Origin: CBDTYW01 sp965364735
GTDB lineage: Bacteria > Actinomycetota > Nitriliruptoria > Nitriliruptorales > Nitriliruptoraceae
Assembly (NCBI GenBank): GCA_965364735.1
Contig: CBDTYW010000116.1
Location: 1 to 11,013 of the forward strand
DNA length: 11,013 nt
Direction: 5' to 3'
Below, piece after piece: positions 1-7,640 of the stretch; within the stretch, counting starts at the first letter, position 1, and each line of letters begins with the position of its first letter. The notes beneath the pieces are model-generated. The model saw only the letters and a program-made list of their open reading frames with translations. It was not told the DNA's origin and did no database searches. The position numbers and the translations under genes are program-made.

Positions 1-377
1 CCCCGGAGGAGCTGACGGTCAGAGCGGCCCGGCCGCCGATGACGGACCTCCTCGACGCCGTCGATGACACGCGCCGCACGCAGCAGCACGGCCGCACCGA
101 CACCGGCCTCCTCACAGACCACGTTCATGCACCAGTGCAGCCCGTGCGACCGGTAGACGTACAGACGCCCGGGAGGCCCGAACATGACCTCGGTCCGCAG
201 GGTCCTGCCCCGAGCGCTGTGCGAGGCCGGATCATCCTGCCGGTAGGCCTCGGTCTCGACGATCTCCGCCACCACGCGGGTGCCGTCCGTATGAGCCCGC
301 TCGAGGCGCGCTCCGACCAGCGCCTCCGCGACGCGATGAGCCGGTTCGAGCAGGAGCTCGCGCAGCGGCAGGCTCAT
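1..377 (-). CDS. mpg: DNA-3-methyladenine glycosylase (AAG/MPG family), C-terminus cut off by window start
   Basis: Base-excision repair glycosylase that removes alkylated bases such as 3-methyladenine and leaves an abasic site. I translated 125 residues from the ATG at 377; the rest lies beyond base 1. The family's full length is about 190-210, so roughly 60 percent is here. The catalytic glutamate motif TETEAY is at residues 40-45 (E43 matches human AAG E125), a conserved H53 follows in ASHS, then MFGPPGRLYVY (65-75), the core GLHWCMNVV (79-87) and GAAVLLRA. The position of the intercalating tyrosine (human Y162, normally Y-G-M) is H78 here. The start codon overlaps the polX stop in the ATGA at 374-377. 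The Shine-Dalgarno sequence is weak (CGGGGC just upstream), so translation is probably coupled to polX. Family assignment is firm; the exact substrate range is inferred from the family. Confidence 0.95.
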   Translation of the reverse strand, partial: MSLPLRELLLEPAHRVAEALVGARLERAHTDGTRVVAEIVETEAYRQDDPASHSARGRTLRTEVMFGPPGRLYVYRSHGLHWCMNVVCEEAGVGAAVLLRAARVIDGVEEVRHRRPGRSDRQLLR

Positions 378-2152
378 GTGCCCCGACGCACCGTGGCCGT
401 CCAGTCGAGGAAGCGCTCGGTGTCCCACGCGTTCGCGACGAGCTCGCGAGGGAGCATCGCGCGACGGGCCCAGGCGACCCCAGATGCGACGTGGTCGAGC
501 TCGCTGATGGCGTGCGCGTCGGTCGAGATCACGAAGAACACGCCCCGCTCGCCGCCAGCTCGGATGACGTCCCAGGTCGCGTCGAGTCGCTGTGGGTTGG
601 CGTTGATCTCGAGCGCTGTTCCGGTCTCGAGACACGCGTCGAGCACGGCGTCGAGGTCGAAGTCGATGCCGGCCCGCTTGCCGATCCGACGCCCAGAGAG
701 ATGACCGATGACGTTCACGGCCGGGTTGCGGATCGCGGTGAGCAGCCGCTCGGTCTGCTCGGCCGGGCTCAGCGTGAAGTGGGAGTGCACGCTCGCGACG
801 CACCAGTCGAAGCCGTCGACGAACTCCTGGTCGTAGTCGACCGTGCCATCACGACCGATGTTGAGCTCGACGCCGTGCAGCAGCCGGACAGACGTGTGCT
901 GCTCCTGCAGCTCGCGCAGCCGCGCGCGTTGCTCGAGCATCCCCGCCCGAGAGATCCCGTTGATCGTGAGGTCCTCGGCATGGTCGGTGATGGCGAAGTA
1001 GTCCAGCCCACGTCGGTCGATCTCGGCGATCAGGTCCGGCAGCTCGACGCGGCCGTCGCCGGAGTACGTCGAGTGGTCGTGCAGGTCGCCGAGGAGGTGA
1101 CCGACCTCGATGAGCTCCGGCAACGCGTCGTCGGCGGCGAGCTCGACCTCTCCGCGGTCCTCGCGTGCCTCGGGCGGCACCCAGCTGAGATCGAGCGCGG
1201 CGTAGACGTCGTGCTCCGTCGCGGCTGCGATGGCGTCGCCCTGCGAGCGCGTCCCGGCATCGTCCTCGAGGAGGTGGGCGAGCGCGTACTCGTTCAGCGT
1301 CAGCTTGCGCTTCACGGCCCGCTCACGGAGCTTGATGTTGTGGGCCTTCGAGCCCGTGAAGTAGACCAGCGCCGCCCCGAAGGCAGAGTCGTCGACGACG
1401 CGCAGGTCGACCTGGAGCAGCTCCCGGGTCCTGATCGTCGTCTTCGTCTCGCCCGACGCCACGACCTCGTCGACGAGATCCATGCTCCGGAACGCCTCCA
1501 TCACCGCGGGGGCGTCGTCCATGTCCGCGACCGCGGCGAGGATGTCGAGATCGCCGATGTCCTCGCGCATGCGCCGCAGTGATCCGGCGTACTCGGCGCG
1601 GAGGACCTCGGGCAGCGCGGTGATCGAAGCGACGAGCTCACGTGCGATCGGCAGGGCCTGCCAGGACGGGACGCGACGATCCTTGGAGCCCGCACCGACC
1701 GCGTCGAGCGAGGCCCTCAGGTTCTCGATGGTCTTCACGCCCATGCCGGGCAGCTTCGCCATGCGGCCATCGTCGATGGCAGCGCGAAGATCCTCGACGG
1801 AGCGGACCTGCAGCGCCTCGTCGAGCAGCTGGACGGTCTTCGCGCCGAGGCCGTTGATGCGCAGCAGCTCGAGCTTGCCCGGCGGGTGCTGCTCGCGGAG
1901 CGTCTCGAGCTTGTCGATGACGCCCTCGTCGACGAACTGGCGGATCTTCGCGGCCGTCGACTTCCCGATCCCCTTCTCGGCCGCGAGCTTGGACGCCGTC
2001 ATCTCCGCGACGTCGGTGGTGAGCCCTTCCACCGCACGCGCAGCGTTCTGGTAGGCCCGCACGCGGAAGGACTGAGAGGAGCCGTCCTCGAGCTCGGTCA
2101 GCTGTGCGAGCTCGTTGAGGAGCCGCACGACCTGGGTGTTGGTGCCTGCCAT
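374..2152 (-). CDS. polX: DNA polymerase X with C-terminal PHP nuclease domain
   Basis: A 592-residue bacterial PolX, close to the usual 570-580. The family does gap-filling DNA synthesis in base-excision repair; the PHP domain gives 3'-5' exonuclease and, in Bacillus subtilis PolX, AP-endonuclease activity. Three helix-hairpin-helix elements are visible near residues 61-70 (GIGKSTAAKI), 99-110 and 134-145. The palm has GSLRR (190-194), GDLD with D201 and D203, and the third carboxylate D249 in LLQVDL. YFTGSKAHN (264-272) and LNEYAL (286-291) belong to the nucleotide-binding and thumb part. The PHP domain has its metal ligands in order: HDH (H358, H360), D390-H391, E429, H456/H458, H484 and D545/H547. 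Both active sites therefore look complete. The ATG at 2152 has AGGG about 7 bases upstream and is followed by a typical N-terminal helical start. The stop overlaps the mpg start by 4 bases. Confidence 0.96.
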   Translation of the reverse strand: MAGTNTQVVRLLNELAQLTELEDGSSQSFRVRAYQNAARAVEGLTTDVAEMTASKLAAEKGIGKSTAAKIRQFVDEGVIDKLETLREQHPPGKLELLRINGLGAKTVQLLDEALQVRSVEDLRAAIDDGRMAKLPGMGVKTIENLRASLDAVGAGSKDRRVPSWQALPIARELVASITALPEVLRAEYAGSLRRMREDIGDLDILAAVADMDDAPAVMEAFRSMDLVDEVVASGETKTTIRTRELLQVDLRVVDDSAFGAALVYFTGSKAHNIKLRERAVKRKLTLNEYALAHLLEDDAGTRSQGDAIAAATEHDVYAALDLSWVPPEAREDRGEVELAADDALPELIEVGHLLGDLHDHSTYSGDGRVELPDLIAEIDRRGLDYFAITDHAEDLTINGISRAGMLEQRARLRELQEQHTSVRLLHGVELNIGRDGTVDYDQEFVDGFDWCVASVHSHFTLSPAEQTERLLTAIRNPAVNVIGHLSGRRIGKRAGIDFDLDAVLDACLETGTALEINANPQRLDATWDVIRAGGERGVFFVISTDAHAISELDHVASGVAWARRAMLPRELVANAWDTERFLDWTATVRRGT

Positions 2153-2214
2153 CGGAAGCCCTGTCGCCGTCGCGCCGCGACGCTACCGGCAGGCCCTGAC
2201 CTCAGGTGCTGCCG
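2153..2214. other. Intergenic gap before polX with two short inverted repeats
   Basis: The 62-base gap separates the second GGDEF-EAL gene from polX and is the longest gap in the window. It holds CCTGA-cc-TCAGG (2195-2206) and GTCGC-gcc-GCGAC (2169-2181). No T-run follows either on the minus strand, so neither is a convincing intrinsic terminator. No clear -35/-10 pair was seen. A promoter for polX-mpg could lie here or inside the upstream gene; the sequence alone does not decide. Confidence 0.35.
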
Positions 2215-4905
2215 TCAGCCGGCCGCCCTCAGCCCGCCGGCGACCCAGTGGGTGAGCAGCTCGTCGATCGCGACGGCTCGGCCGAAGAGCCAGCCCTGTC
2301 CGCGCTCGCATCCGACGAGCGCAAGGGCTCGACGCTGGGCCACGGTCTCGATGCCCTCGGCAACGACCTCGAGGTCGAGCGAGTGCGCGAGCTGCACGAT
2401 CGCCCCGGCCAGTGACCGACGCGTCGCGTCGGTCCCCATCGACGCGACGAATCCCTGATCGATCTTGAGCACGTCCACCGGCAGTCGGTGGAGGTGTGCG
2501 AGCGACGAGTACCCGGTGCCGAAGTCGTCGACCGAGATCTCCACGCCGCTTCTCTGCAGCATCGTGAGGGCGTCGATGGCAGACTCGCTCGCCTCCACGA
2601 GGCTTTCCTCGGTGATCTCGAGCGTCAGCATGGATGGCGGGACGTCGCACTCCTGGAGCAGCGCGTCGAGCGACGCGCTGAACGACGTGTCCGCGAGCTG
2701 ACGGCCCGACACGTTGATCGCCATCCGAGGGACGTGCTCCATGTCCATCTCCATCCATCGCGCGATGTCGGCGATGGCGGTGGACATGACGTGGTGTCCG
2801 AGCCGTCCGACCATGCCGGTCTCCTCGGCAAGCGGGATGAACCGGTCCGGCGAGATCTCGCCGAGCTGCGGGTCGTTCCATCGGGCGAGCGCCTCGACAC
2901 CGCGAAGCACACCGTCGTGCAGGTCCACGATGGGCTGATAGACGACCTCGATGGTCCGGTCGTCCAGCGCCTGTCGCAGCCGCATCGCGAGCGCGAGCTT
3001 CTGGCTGGCCTCCTCGTTCATCCCTGCGTCGTAGCGCACGGAGCGGTCGCCGCCGAGACCCTTCGCCGCGTACATGGCGAGGTCAGCCCGGGCGAGCAGG
3101 TCATCGACCGTCGGTGCCTCACCGGACTCGTCGGCGACCAGCGGTGCCGCGACCCCGATCGAGGCGCGGACCATGATCTGGGTGCCGTTGACGTCGTACG
3201 GACGACGCAGGCTCACGAGCACCCTCGCGGCGACACCCTCGGCGACGCCGTCCCCGGCGCCGGGTAGGACGATCGCGAACTCGTCACCCCCGAGCCGGGC
3301 GACGAGGTCACCGTCGCGGAGCTCGTTCTGGATCCGGTGCGCGACGATGCGGAGCAGCTCGTCGCCGGTGGAGTGGCCGAGCGTGTCGTTGATGTCCTTG
3401 AACCCGTCGAGGTCGACGAACATGACGCGCAGGCGACGCTGTTGCTCGACACCGCGCGCGAGGACCTGATCGATCCGCGTGCGCATCAGCTCACGGTTGG
3501 GGATGCCGGTCAGCGTGTCGTGGGAGGCACGCCAGTTCAGGTCGTCCTCGAGTCGCTGTCGCGAGGTGACGTCACGTCCGTTGACGACGATGCCCTCGAC
3601 AGCCGGATCGCTGGTCCGGTCGTTCGCGAGGACCTCGACGATCCGCCAGCTCCCGTCGTTGTGGCGCAGCCGGACCTGTCCCCGGACGGTGCGCCCGGCG
3701 CGTCCTTGAGCGACCTTGATCATGCCGGCGACGGACTCGAGGTCATCGGGGTGCACCCAGGTTCCGAGTGGCTGCTCGGCGCCGTCGGACCCGACGAAGT
3801 CGAGGACGGACGGGGATGCGTACCGGATGCGTCCGCCGGGAGTGACGACGAGGAGCAGGTCCGAGGAGTGCTCGACGAGCGCGGTGAAGCGGCCACGAGC
3901 GAAGACGAGCTGGTCGCGGTCGTCGGCGGCGCGCGCTTCGAGGTCCTTGATGAGCCGCTGGTTGTCGGTCAGGGCGAGGGTGTGCCGTGCGGCCAGGGTG
4001 AGCGCGATGAGCGCGAGCGCCCCAACGAGCACCGGGTCAGGAGGACCATCGGACCAGCCGAGCACGAGCAGCACCGAGGGAACCGCGATCGAGCCGTACG
4101 GGACCACGAGGCTGCCCCGGCGAACCATCGCGGTGTCCGCGTGGATCCACGCGTGATCCTGCCCGTAGGCCACGACGGCAGGGAGGAGCACCGCGATCGC
4201 CCAGAGGCCGGTGAGCGGGTGGCTGGAGTCATAGCGACCAGCGATCTGCTCCGACCCGTAGAGCAACGTGGCCACCAGGCCCGACGCCATCCCCATCGAG
4301 TAGCCGGCGACGGTGCGCAACCGCCAGCCGTGCGTGAAGAAGCACACCACGATCAGGACGACGGCCATGCCGGCGCCGACCGTCAGCGGGTAGAAGGCCA
4401 CGAGCATCCGCTCGACGCTGGTGGCTGCACCACGCAGGCCCAGCGGCTCGCTGAAGACCGACCAGAACGCAGCCGACATCGCGGTCGCGAGGATCAGGCC
4501 GTCGAGGCCGACGCGGACGCGGCTCGTCCCGCGTTCCGGCACGCCGGGTGCCTGGGTGAACGCGACGAGGACCAGGACCGAGGTGACGACGAAGAAGGGA
4601 TCGGCGACCGACGGAAACGTGCTGTCTCGGCCCGCCCACTCGAGCGCCCAGAAGACGACCCGGCCGAGGGCGAAGCAGCCGAAGGCCAGGCTGAGCCATC
4701 GCAGCATCGCCCCTCCGTGTCGCAGCCGCGACGCACGGTGGAGGAGGACTGTAGAGGTCGCTGCGGCCGCGATCATCCCGATGCCGCCGACCGCGACGGC
4801 AAACGCCGATCCCTGCTCGAGGACGAGCAACACCAAGGGGAAGGCGACCGCAGCAACAGCGATCGCGACGCGCGTCGTGGCTCCGAGCTGAGCGGGGGCG
4901 TTCAT
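2215..4905 (-). CDS. Membrane PAS-GGDEF-EAL protein, putative bifunctional cyclic di-GMP cyclase/phosphodiesterase (second of tandem pair)
   Basis: An 896-residue membrane signalling protein. Residues 1 to about 310 contain roughly 8-10 hydrophobic segments. They include the motif FPSVADP (97-103) and RVGLDGLILA (130-139), resembling a multi-pass input domain common in actinobacterial GGDEF/EAL proteins. A short linker leads to a PAS domain (about 338-455). The GGDEF domain is about 456-625, with metal residues in FVDLDGFKDIND, an intact GGDEF at 539-543 and an RxxD inhibitory-site motif (R530-D533). The EAL domain is about 640-890, with EAL at 671-673, N731, E763, DDFGTGYSS (793-801), K814 and E850. 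Both catalytic centres thus look active; the net direction cannot be read from sequence. The frame is open upstream to 4998, but I place the start at the ATG at 4905. It gives an ATGA overlap with the upstream paralogue, has AGGA about 7 bases upstream, and begins just before the first membrane helix. The signal sensed is unknown. Confidence 0.92.
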   Translation of the reverse strand: MNAPAQLGATTRVAIAVAAVAFPLVLLVLEQGSAFAVAVGGIGMIAAAATSTVLLHRASRLRHGGAMLRWLSLAFGCFALGRVVFWALEWAGRDSTFPSVADPFFVVTSVLVLVAFTQAPGVPERGTSRVRVGLDGLILATAMSAAFWSVFSEPLGLRGAATSVERMLVAFYPLTVGAGMAVVLIVVCFFTHGWRLRTVAGYSMGMASGLVATLLYGSEQIAGRYDSSHPLTGLWAIAVLLPAVVAYGQDHAWIHADTAMVRRGSLVVPYGSIAVPSVLLVLGWSDGPPDPVLVGALALIALTLAARHTLALTDNQRLIKDLEARAADDRDQLVFARGRFTALVEHSSDLLLVVTPGGRIRYASPSVLDFVGSDGAEQPLGTWVHPDDLESVAGMIKVAQGRAGRTVRGQVRLRHNDGSWRIVEVLANDRTSDPAVEGIVVNGRDVTSRQRLEDDLNWRASHDTLTGIPNRELMRTRIDQVLARGVEQQRRLRVMFVDLDGFKDINDTLGHSTGDELLRIVAHRIQNELRDGDLVARLGGDEFAIVLPGAGDGVAEGVAARVLVSLRRPYDVNGTQIMVRASIGVAAPLVADESGEAPTVDDLLARADLAMYAAKGLGGDRSVRYDAGMNEEASQKLALAMRLRQALDDRTIEVVYQPIVDLHDGVLRGVEALARWNDPQLGEISPDRFIPLAEETGMVGRLGHHVMSTAIADIARWMEMDMEHVPRMAINVSGRQLADTSFSASLDALLQECDVPPSMLTLEITEESLVEASESAIDALTMLQRSGVEISVDDFGTGYSSLAHLHRLPVDVLKIDQGFVASMGTDATRRSLAGAIVQLAHSLDLEVVAEGIETVAQRRALALVGCERGQGWLFGRAVAIDELLTHWVAGGLRAAG

Positions 4906-7583
4906 GACGCGGTCCTGATCGCCGGGACGGCGGTGCGTTCCACCAACGCCGCGGCCGAGTCGGGGTGGCCGAACCGGAAGCCCTGGAGGTGCGTGCATCC
5001 GAGCAACTGGAGCGACGCGTGCTGGTCCGCCGTCTCGACGCCCTCAGCGACCGTCTTCATGCCCAGCGTGCGGGCGAGCTGCACGATGACGCCGGCCAAC
5101 GAATGACGTGCGGTGTCCGGTGTCAGCCCGACGATGAACGCGCGGTCGATCTTGAGCACGTCTGCCGGGAGATGGTCGAGCATGGACAGCGAGGAGTAGC
5201 CCGTGCCGAAGTCGTCGATCGCGATGCTGATGCCGGCGCGTCGCAGGGTCTCGAGGTTCTCGATCACGGGCCCGGACGGCTCGACGAGGAGACGCTCCGT
5301 GATCTCCAGCGTCAGGAGCTCGGGCGACACCGAGTGCCGCTGCAAGGTGGCAGAGATCCATGCGCTGAACGAGGGTTCGTTGAGCTCGCGGGCCGAGACG
5401 TTCACCGCGATCGTGCCGGCGGTCTCGGGGTTCAGGTCGTGCCAGAGCGCGATCGTCTCGATCGCCTGGTCCAGGACGTGGCGGCCGAGCCGAACGATGA
5501 GGCCGGTGTCCTCGGCGAGCGGGATGAAGCGCAACGGCGAGACCTTGCCGACGTGCGGGTCGTCCCAGCGGGACAGCGCCTCCGCGGAGACGATGCGCCC
5601 CGTCGAGGCCTCGATCACCGGCTGGTAGAGGACCTCGATCTTGCCGATCGTGATGGCGTCGCGCAGACGGGTGTGCAGGTCGAGACGCTCTGCGGCGTCA
5701 GCGTTCATGGCCGGGTCGAAGTGCATGTGCCGGTTGCCGCCAGCTCCCTTCGCCGCGTACATCGCGAGGTCGGCCTGGACCAGCAGGTCGTCGACGGAAA
5801 CCCCTTCCTTGGCCTCGGCGATCCCGATGGATCCGTTCACCCGCACCTCGCTGCCCTGGAGGTCGAAGGGCTCGCGGAGCGCGTCGAGGATCCGCACGGC
5901 GACTGGCTGGGCCGAGCGTGCCGTCGAGCCCGTGAGCAGGACACCGAACTCATCGCCCCCGAGACGGGCGACGAGGTCCGCGCCCCGCGTCGAGTGACGG
6001 AGGCGCTCTGCGACGAGGCGCAGGAGGTCGTCACCGGCGCTGTGCCCGAGGGTGTCGTTGACCGTCTTGAACCCGTCGAGGTCGATGAAGAGCACCGACG
6101 GGCGGGGGCCGGGGCGTTCGTTCGAGGACACGAGCGCCCGGCGGACGCGGGCGATCAGCAGGTCGCGGTTCGCGAGCGTGGTGAGGGTGTCGTGGGTGGC
6201 CCGCCAGGACAGGCGGCGCTCGAGGTCACGGCGTTCGGTGACGTCGCGGCTGTTCAGGATGACCCCATCGACGTTCGGGTCTTCGGTGAGGTCGGTCGCC
6301 ATCGACTCGAGGACCCGGTGGGTGCCGTCGCTGTGAAGGAACCGGAGCCGGGCGACCACCGGATCGGGCGTGGACGCACGTGCACGGGTGAGGAGGCTGG
6401 TGAGGACCTGACGGTCGTCGGCGTGCAGCAGATCCTCGATGACCTCCACGGACGGGACGTGCCCCAGCATCCGACGTACCGAGGAGGACTGGTAGCGGAC
6501 GCGACCCTGCGGGTCCATGAGGAGCACGTAGTCGCTGGAGTTCGCGATCATCGCCTCAAACCGCGCTGCCTGCCCTTCCAGCTGACGGCCGCGATCATCA
6601 GCGGCCTTGCTGAGGCCGACGAGCTCGATCTGACGGCTCCGGAGCGACAGCACGTATCCAAGGCTGCCGACCACGAAGACCGCGCAGCCGATCATGGCGA
6701 CCACGCGGTCGATGCCGATCGTGAACACGCTGGCGACCCAGATGATCGCGGCGACCGCCACGACGCCCGTCGTCATCCGCGACTCCGCCTCGTGATGACC
6801 CTTCGCCGTGATGCGTTCCGACTCCACCGACTCCTGCGGGAACGCGAGCGACAACAGCAGGGTGGCCCCAGCAGCCGGCATGCCCGAGAGCAACGGTGCC
6901 CACCAGCCGACGTGGCCCTCCCCGGTCAGCTCCATCAGGACGATGACGCCGATGAACGTGGCGATGAACCCTGTCCCGATCGCCACAGCCGCGCGTCGTT
7001 GCAGGCCGTGTCGGTGGGTGGTGAGGACCTGGAGGCCGGTCCCGAGGGCCATCGCGGCGGCAACGGTCACGCCCACGTGCAGCGAGACGGACCACGTCCA
7101 GCGCGAGAGCTCCGGGTCGAGATGCAGGACCCAGGCACCGGAGAAGGCCACGAGGGCGACGAAGAAGACGTCGACCGCGAGCCGGGTCTGCCGCTCTGGG
7201 TCCTCGGGCGCCCCGGGGAAGATGTGCAGACCGACGGCGATGGAGATGGCGCCGAAGGTCAGGATGAGCTCGCCGAGCGACATGACCAGCTGGCTGTCCA
7301 GCGCGGGTTGCATCACCACGCTGACGGTGAGGCCCACCGCGCTCAGCAGCATGCCGAGCCCGAGCGCGCGCGCAGGTTCCGTGGGAACGACCGCGACGTC
7401 ACGGCCAGCGCGCAGCAGGGCTGCAGCCCCGATCGTCAGCGGGATGACCGCTCCCACCGCCGCGATCTGCCCGATCAGGTCCGGGACGAGCAGACCGAGC
7501 AGCACGAACGCGCACGAGATCGCCCCTGCGGCCAGCAGGAGCGGACGGGCCGAGAGCCCGTTGCGTTGGATGAGGTGGTTCAC
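4902..7583 (-). CDS. Membrane PAS-GGDEF-EAL protein, putative bifunctional cyclic di-GMP cyclase/phosphodiesterase (first of tandem pair)
   Basis: An 893-residue paralogue of the next gene with the same layout. A multi-pass membrane region spans about 10-315, PAS about 341-457, GGDEF about 458-625 and EAL about 640-880. FIDLDGFKTVND, GGDEF (542-546) and the RxxD inhibitory motif (R533-D536) are intact. So are EAL (668-670), N728, E760, DDFGTGYSS (790-798), K811 and E847. The input domain keeps a counterpart of the RxxxD segment (RLAVDVFFVA, 134-143) but lacks the FPSxAD motif of its neighbour, so the two may sense different signals. The start is a GTG at 7583. No ATG, GTG or TTG lies in frame between it and the upstream in-frame stop at 7641, and none follows until about residue 27, so it is the only conventional choice. 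Its purine-rich ribosome-binding tract is unusually close. The gene ends in the ATGA shared with the downstream gene, implying co-translation. Confidence 0.92.
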   Translation of the reverse strand: MNHLIQRNGLSARPLLLAAGAISCAFVLLGLLVPDLIGQIAAVGAVIPLTIGAAALLRAGRDVAVVPTEPARALGLGMLLSAVGLTVSVVMQPALDSQLVMSLGELILTFGAISIAVGLHIFPGAPEDPERQTRLAVDVFFVALVAFSGAWVLHLDPELSRWTWSVSLHVGVTVAAAMALGTGLQVLTTHRHGLQRRAAVAIGTGFIATFIGVIVLMELTGEGHVGWWAPLLSGMPAAGATLLLSLAFPQESVESERITAKGHHEAESRMTTGVVAVAAIIWVASVFTIGIDRVVAMIGCAVFVVGSLGYVLSLRSRQIELVGLSKAADDRGRQLEGQAARFEAMIANSSDYVLLMDPQGRVRYQSSSVRRMLGHVPSVEVIEDLLHADDRQVLTSLLTRARASTPDPVVARLRFLHSDGTHRVLESMATDLTEDPNVDGVILNSRDVTERRDLERRLSWRATHDTLTTLANRDLLIARVRRALVSSNERPGPRPSVLFIDLDGFKTVNDTLGHSAGDDLLRLVAERLRHSTRGADLVARLGGDEFGVLLTGSTARSAQPVAVRILDALREPFDLQGSEVRVNGSIGIAEAKEGVSVDDLLVQADLAMYAAKGAGGNRHMHFDPAMNADAAERLDLHTRLRDAITIGKIEVLYQPVIEASTGRIVSAEALSRWDDPHVGKVSPLRFIPLAEDTGLIVRLGRHVLDQAIETIALWHDLNPETAGTIAVNVSARELNEPSFSAWISATLQRHSVSPELLTLEITERLLVEPSGPVIENLETLRRAGISIAIDDFGTGYSSLSMLDHLPADVLKIDRAFIVGLTPDTARHSLAGVIVQLARTLGMKTVAEGVETADQHASLQLLGCTHLQGFRFGHPDSAAALVERTAVPAIRTAS

Positions 7584-7592
7584 CCCTCCCCC
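7584..7592 (-). promoter_or_regulatory. Unusually close ribosome-binding tract of the GTG-started GGDEF-EAL gene
   Basis: The tract reads GGGGGAGGG directly against the GTG, so its best anti-SD match GGAGG (7585-7589) leaves only about 1 base of spacing instead of the usual 5-9. A better-looking AGGAGAGG lies further up, around 7618-7625, but no start codon sits at a proper distance in the right frame. Initiation here may be inefficient or structure-dependent; that part is inference. Confidence 0.5.
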
Positions 7593-7608
7593 GTCGGTCC
7601 CGACGGGG
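7589..7608. repeat. Perfect 9-bp inverted repeat (hairpin or operator) between argH and the cyclic di-GMP genes
   Basis: CCCCGTCGG (7589-7597) and CCGACGGGG (7600-7608) are exact reverse complements with a 2-base spacer. As RNA this would form a very GC-rich stem with an effective 4-base loop. It lies in the 57-base gap after the argH stop (7641) and ends on the ribosome-binding tract of the GTG at 7583. No U-run follows in the direction of transcription. It could be a U-less terminator or attenuator for the arginine transcript, a translational control hairpin, or a dyad for a DNA-binding protein. Confidence 0.6.
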
Positions 7609-7640
7609 CCAACTTGACCTCTCCTCGGGTCCGGGAGCCC

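Noticed and set aside
491..1582. A 363-codon plus-strand open frame opposite polX.
   Set aside because: It is an antisense shadow of a gene whose polymerase and PHP residues are all conserved; the translation resembles no protein family.
2169..2206. Two short inverted repeats as a possible terminator before polX.
   Set aside because: The arms are only 5 bp and no U-run follows; such short dyads are expected by chance in DNA of this base composition.
3337..5106. A 589-codon plus-strand open frame opposite the second GGDEF-EAL gene.
   Set aside because: It has the same codon-aligned antisense artefact and a charged, domain-less translation, while the opposite strand has intact GGDEF and EAL motifs.
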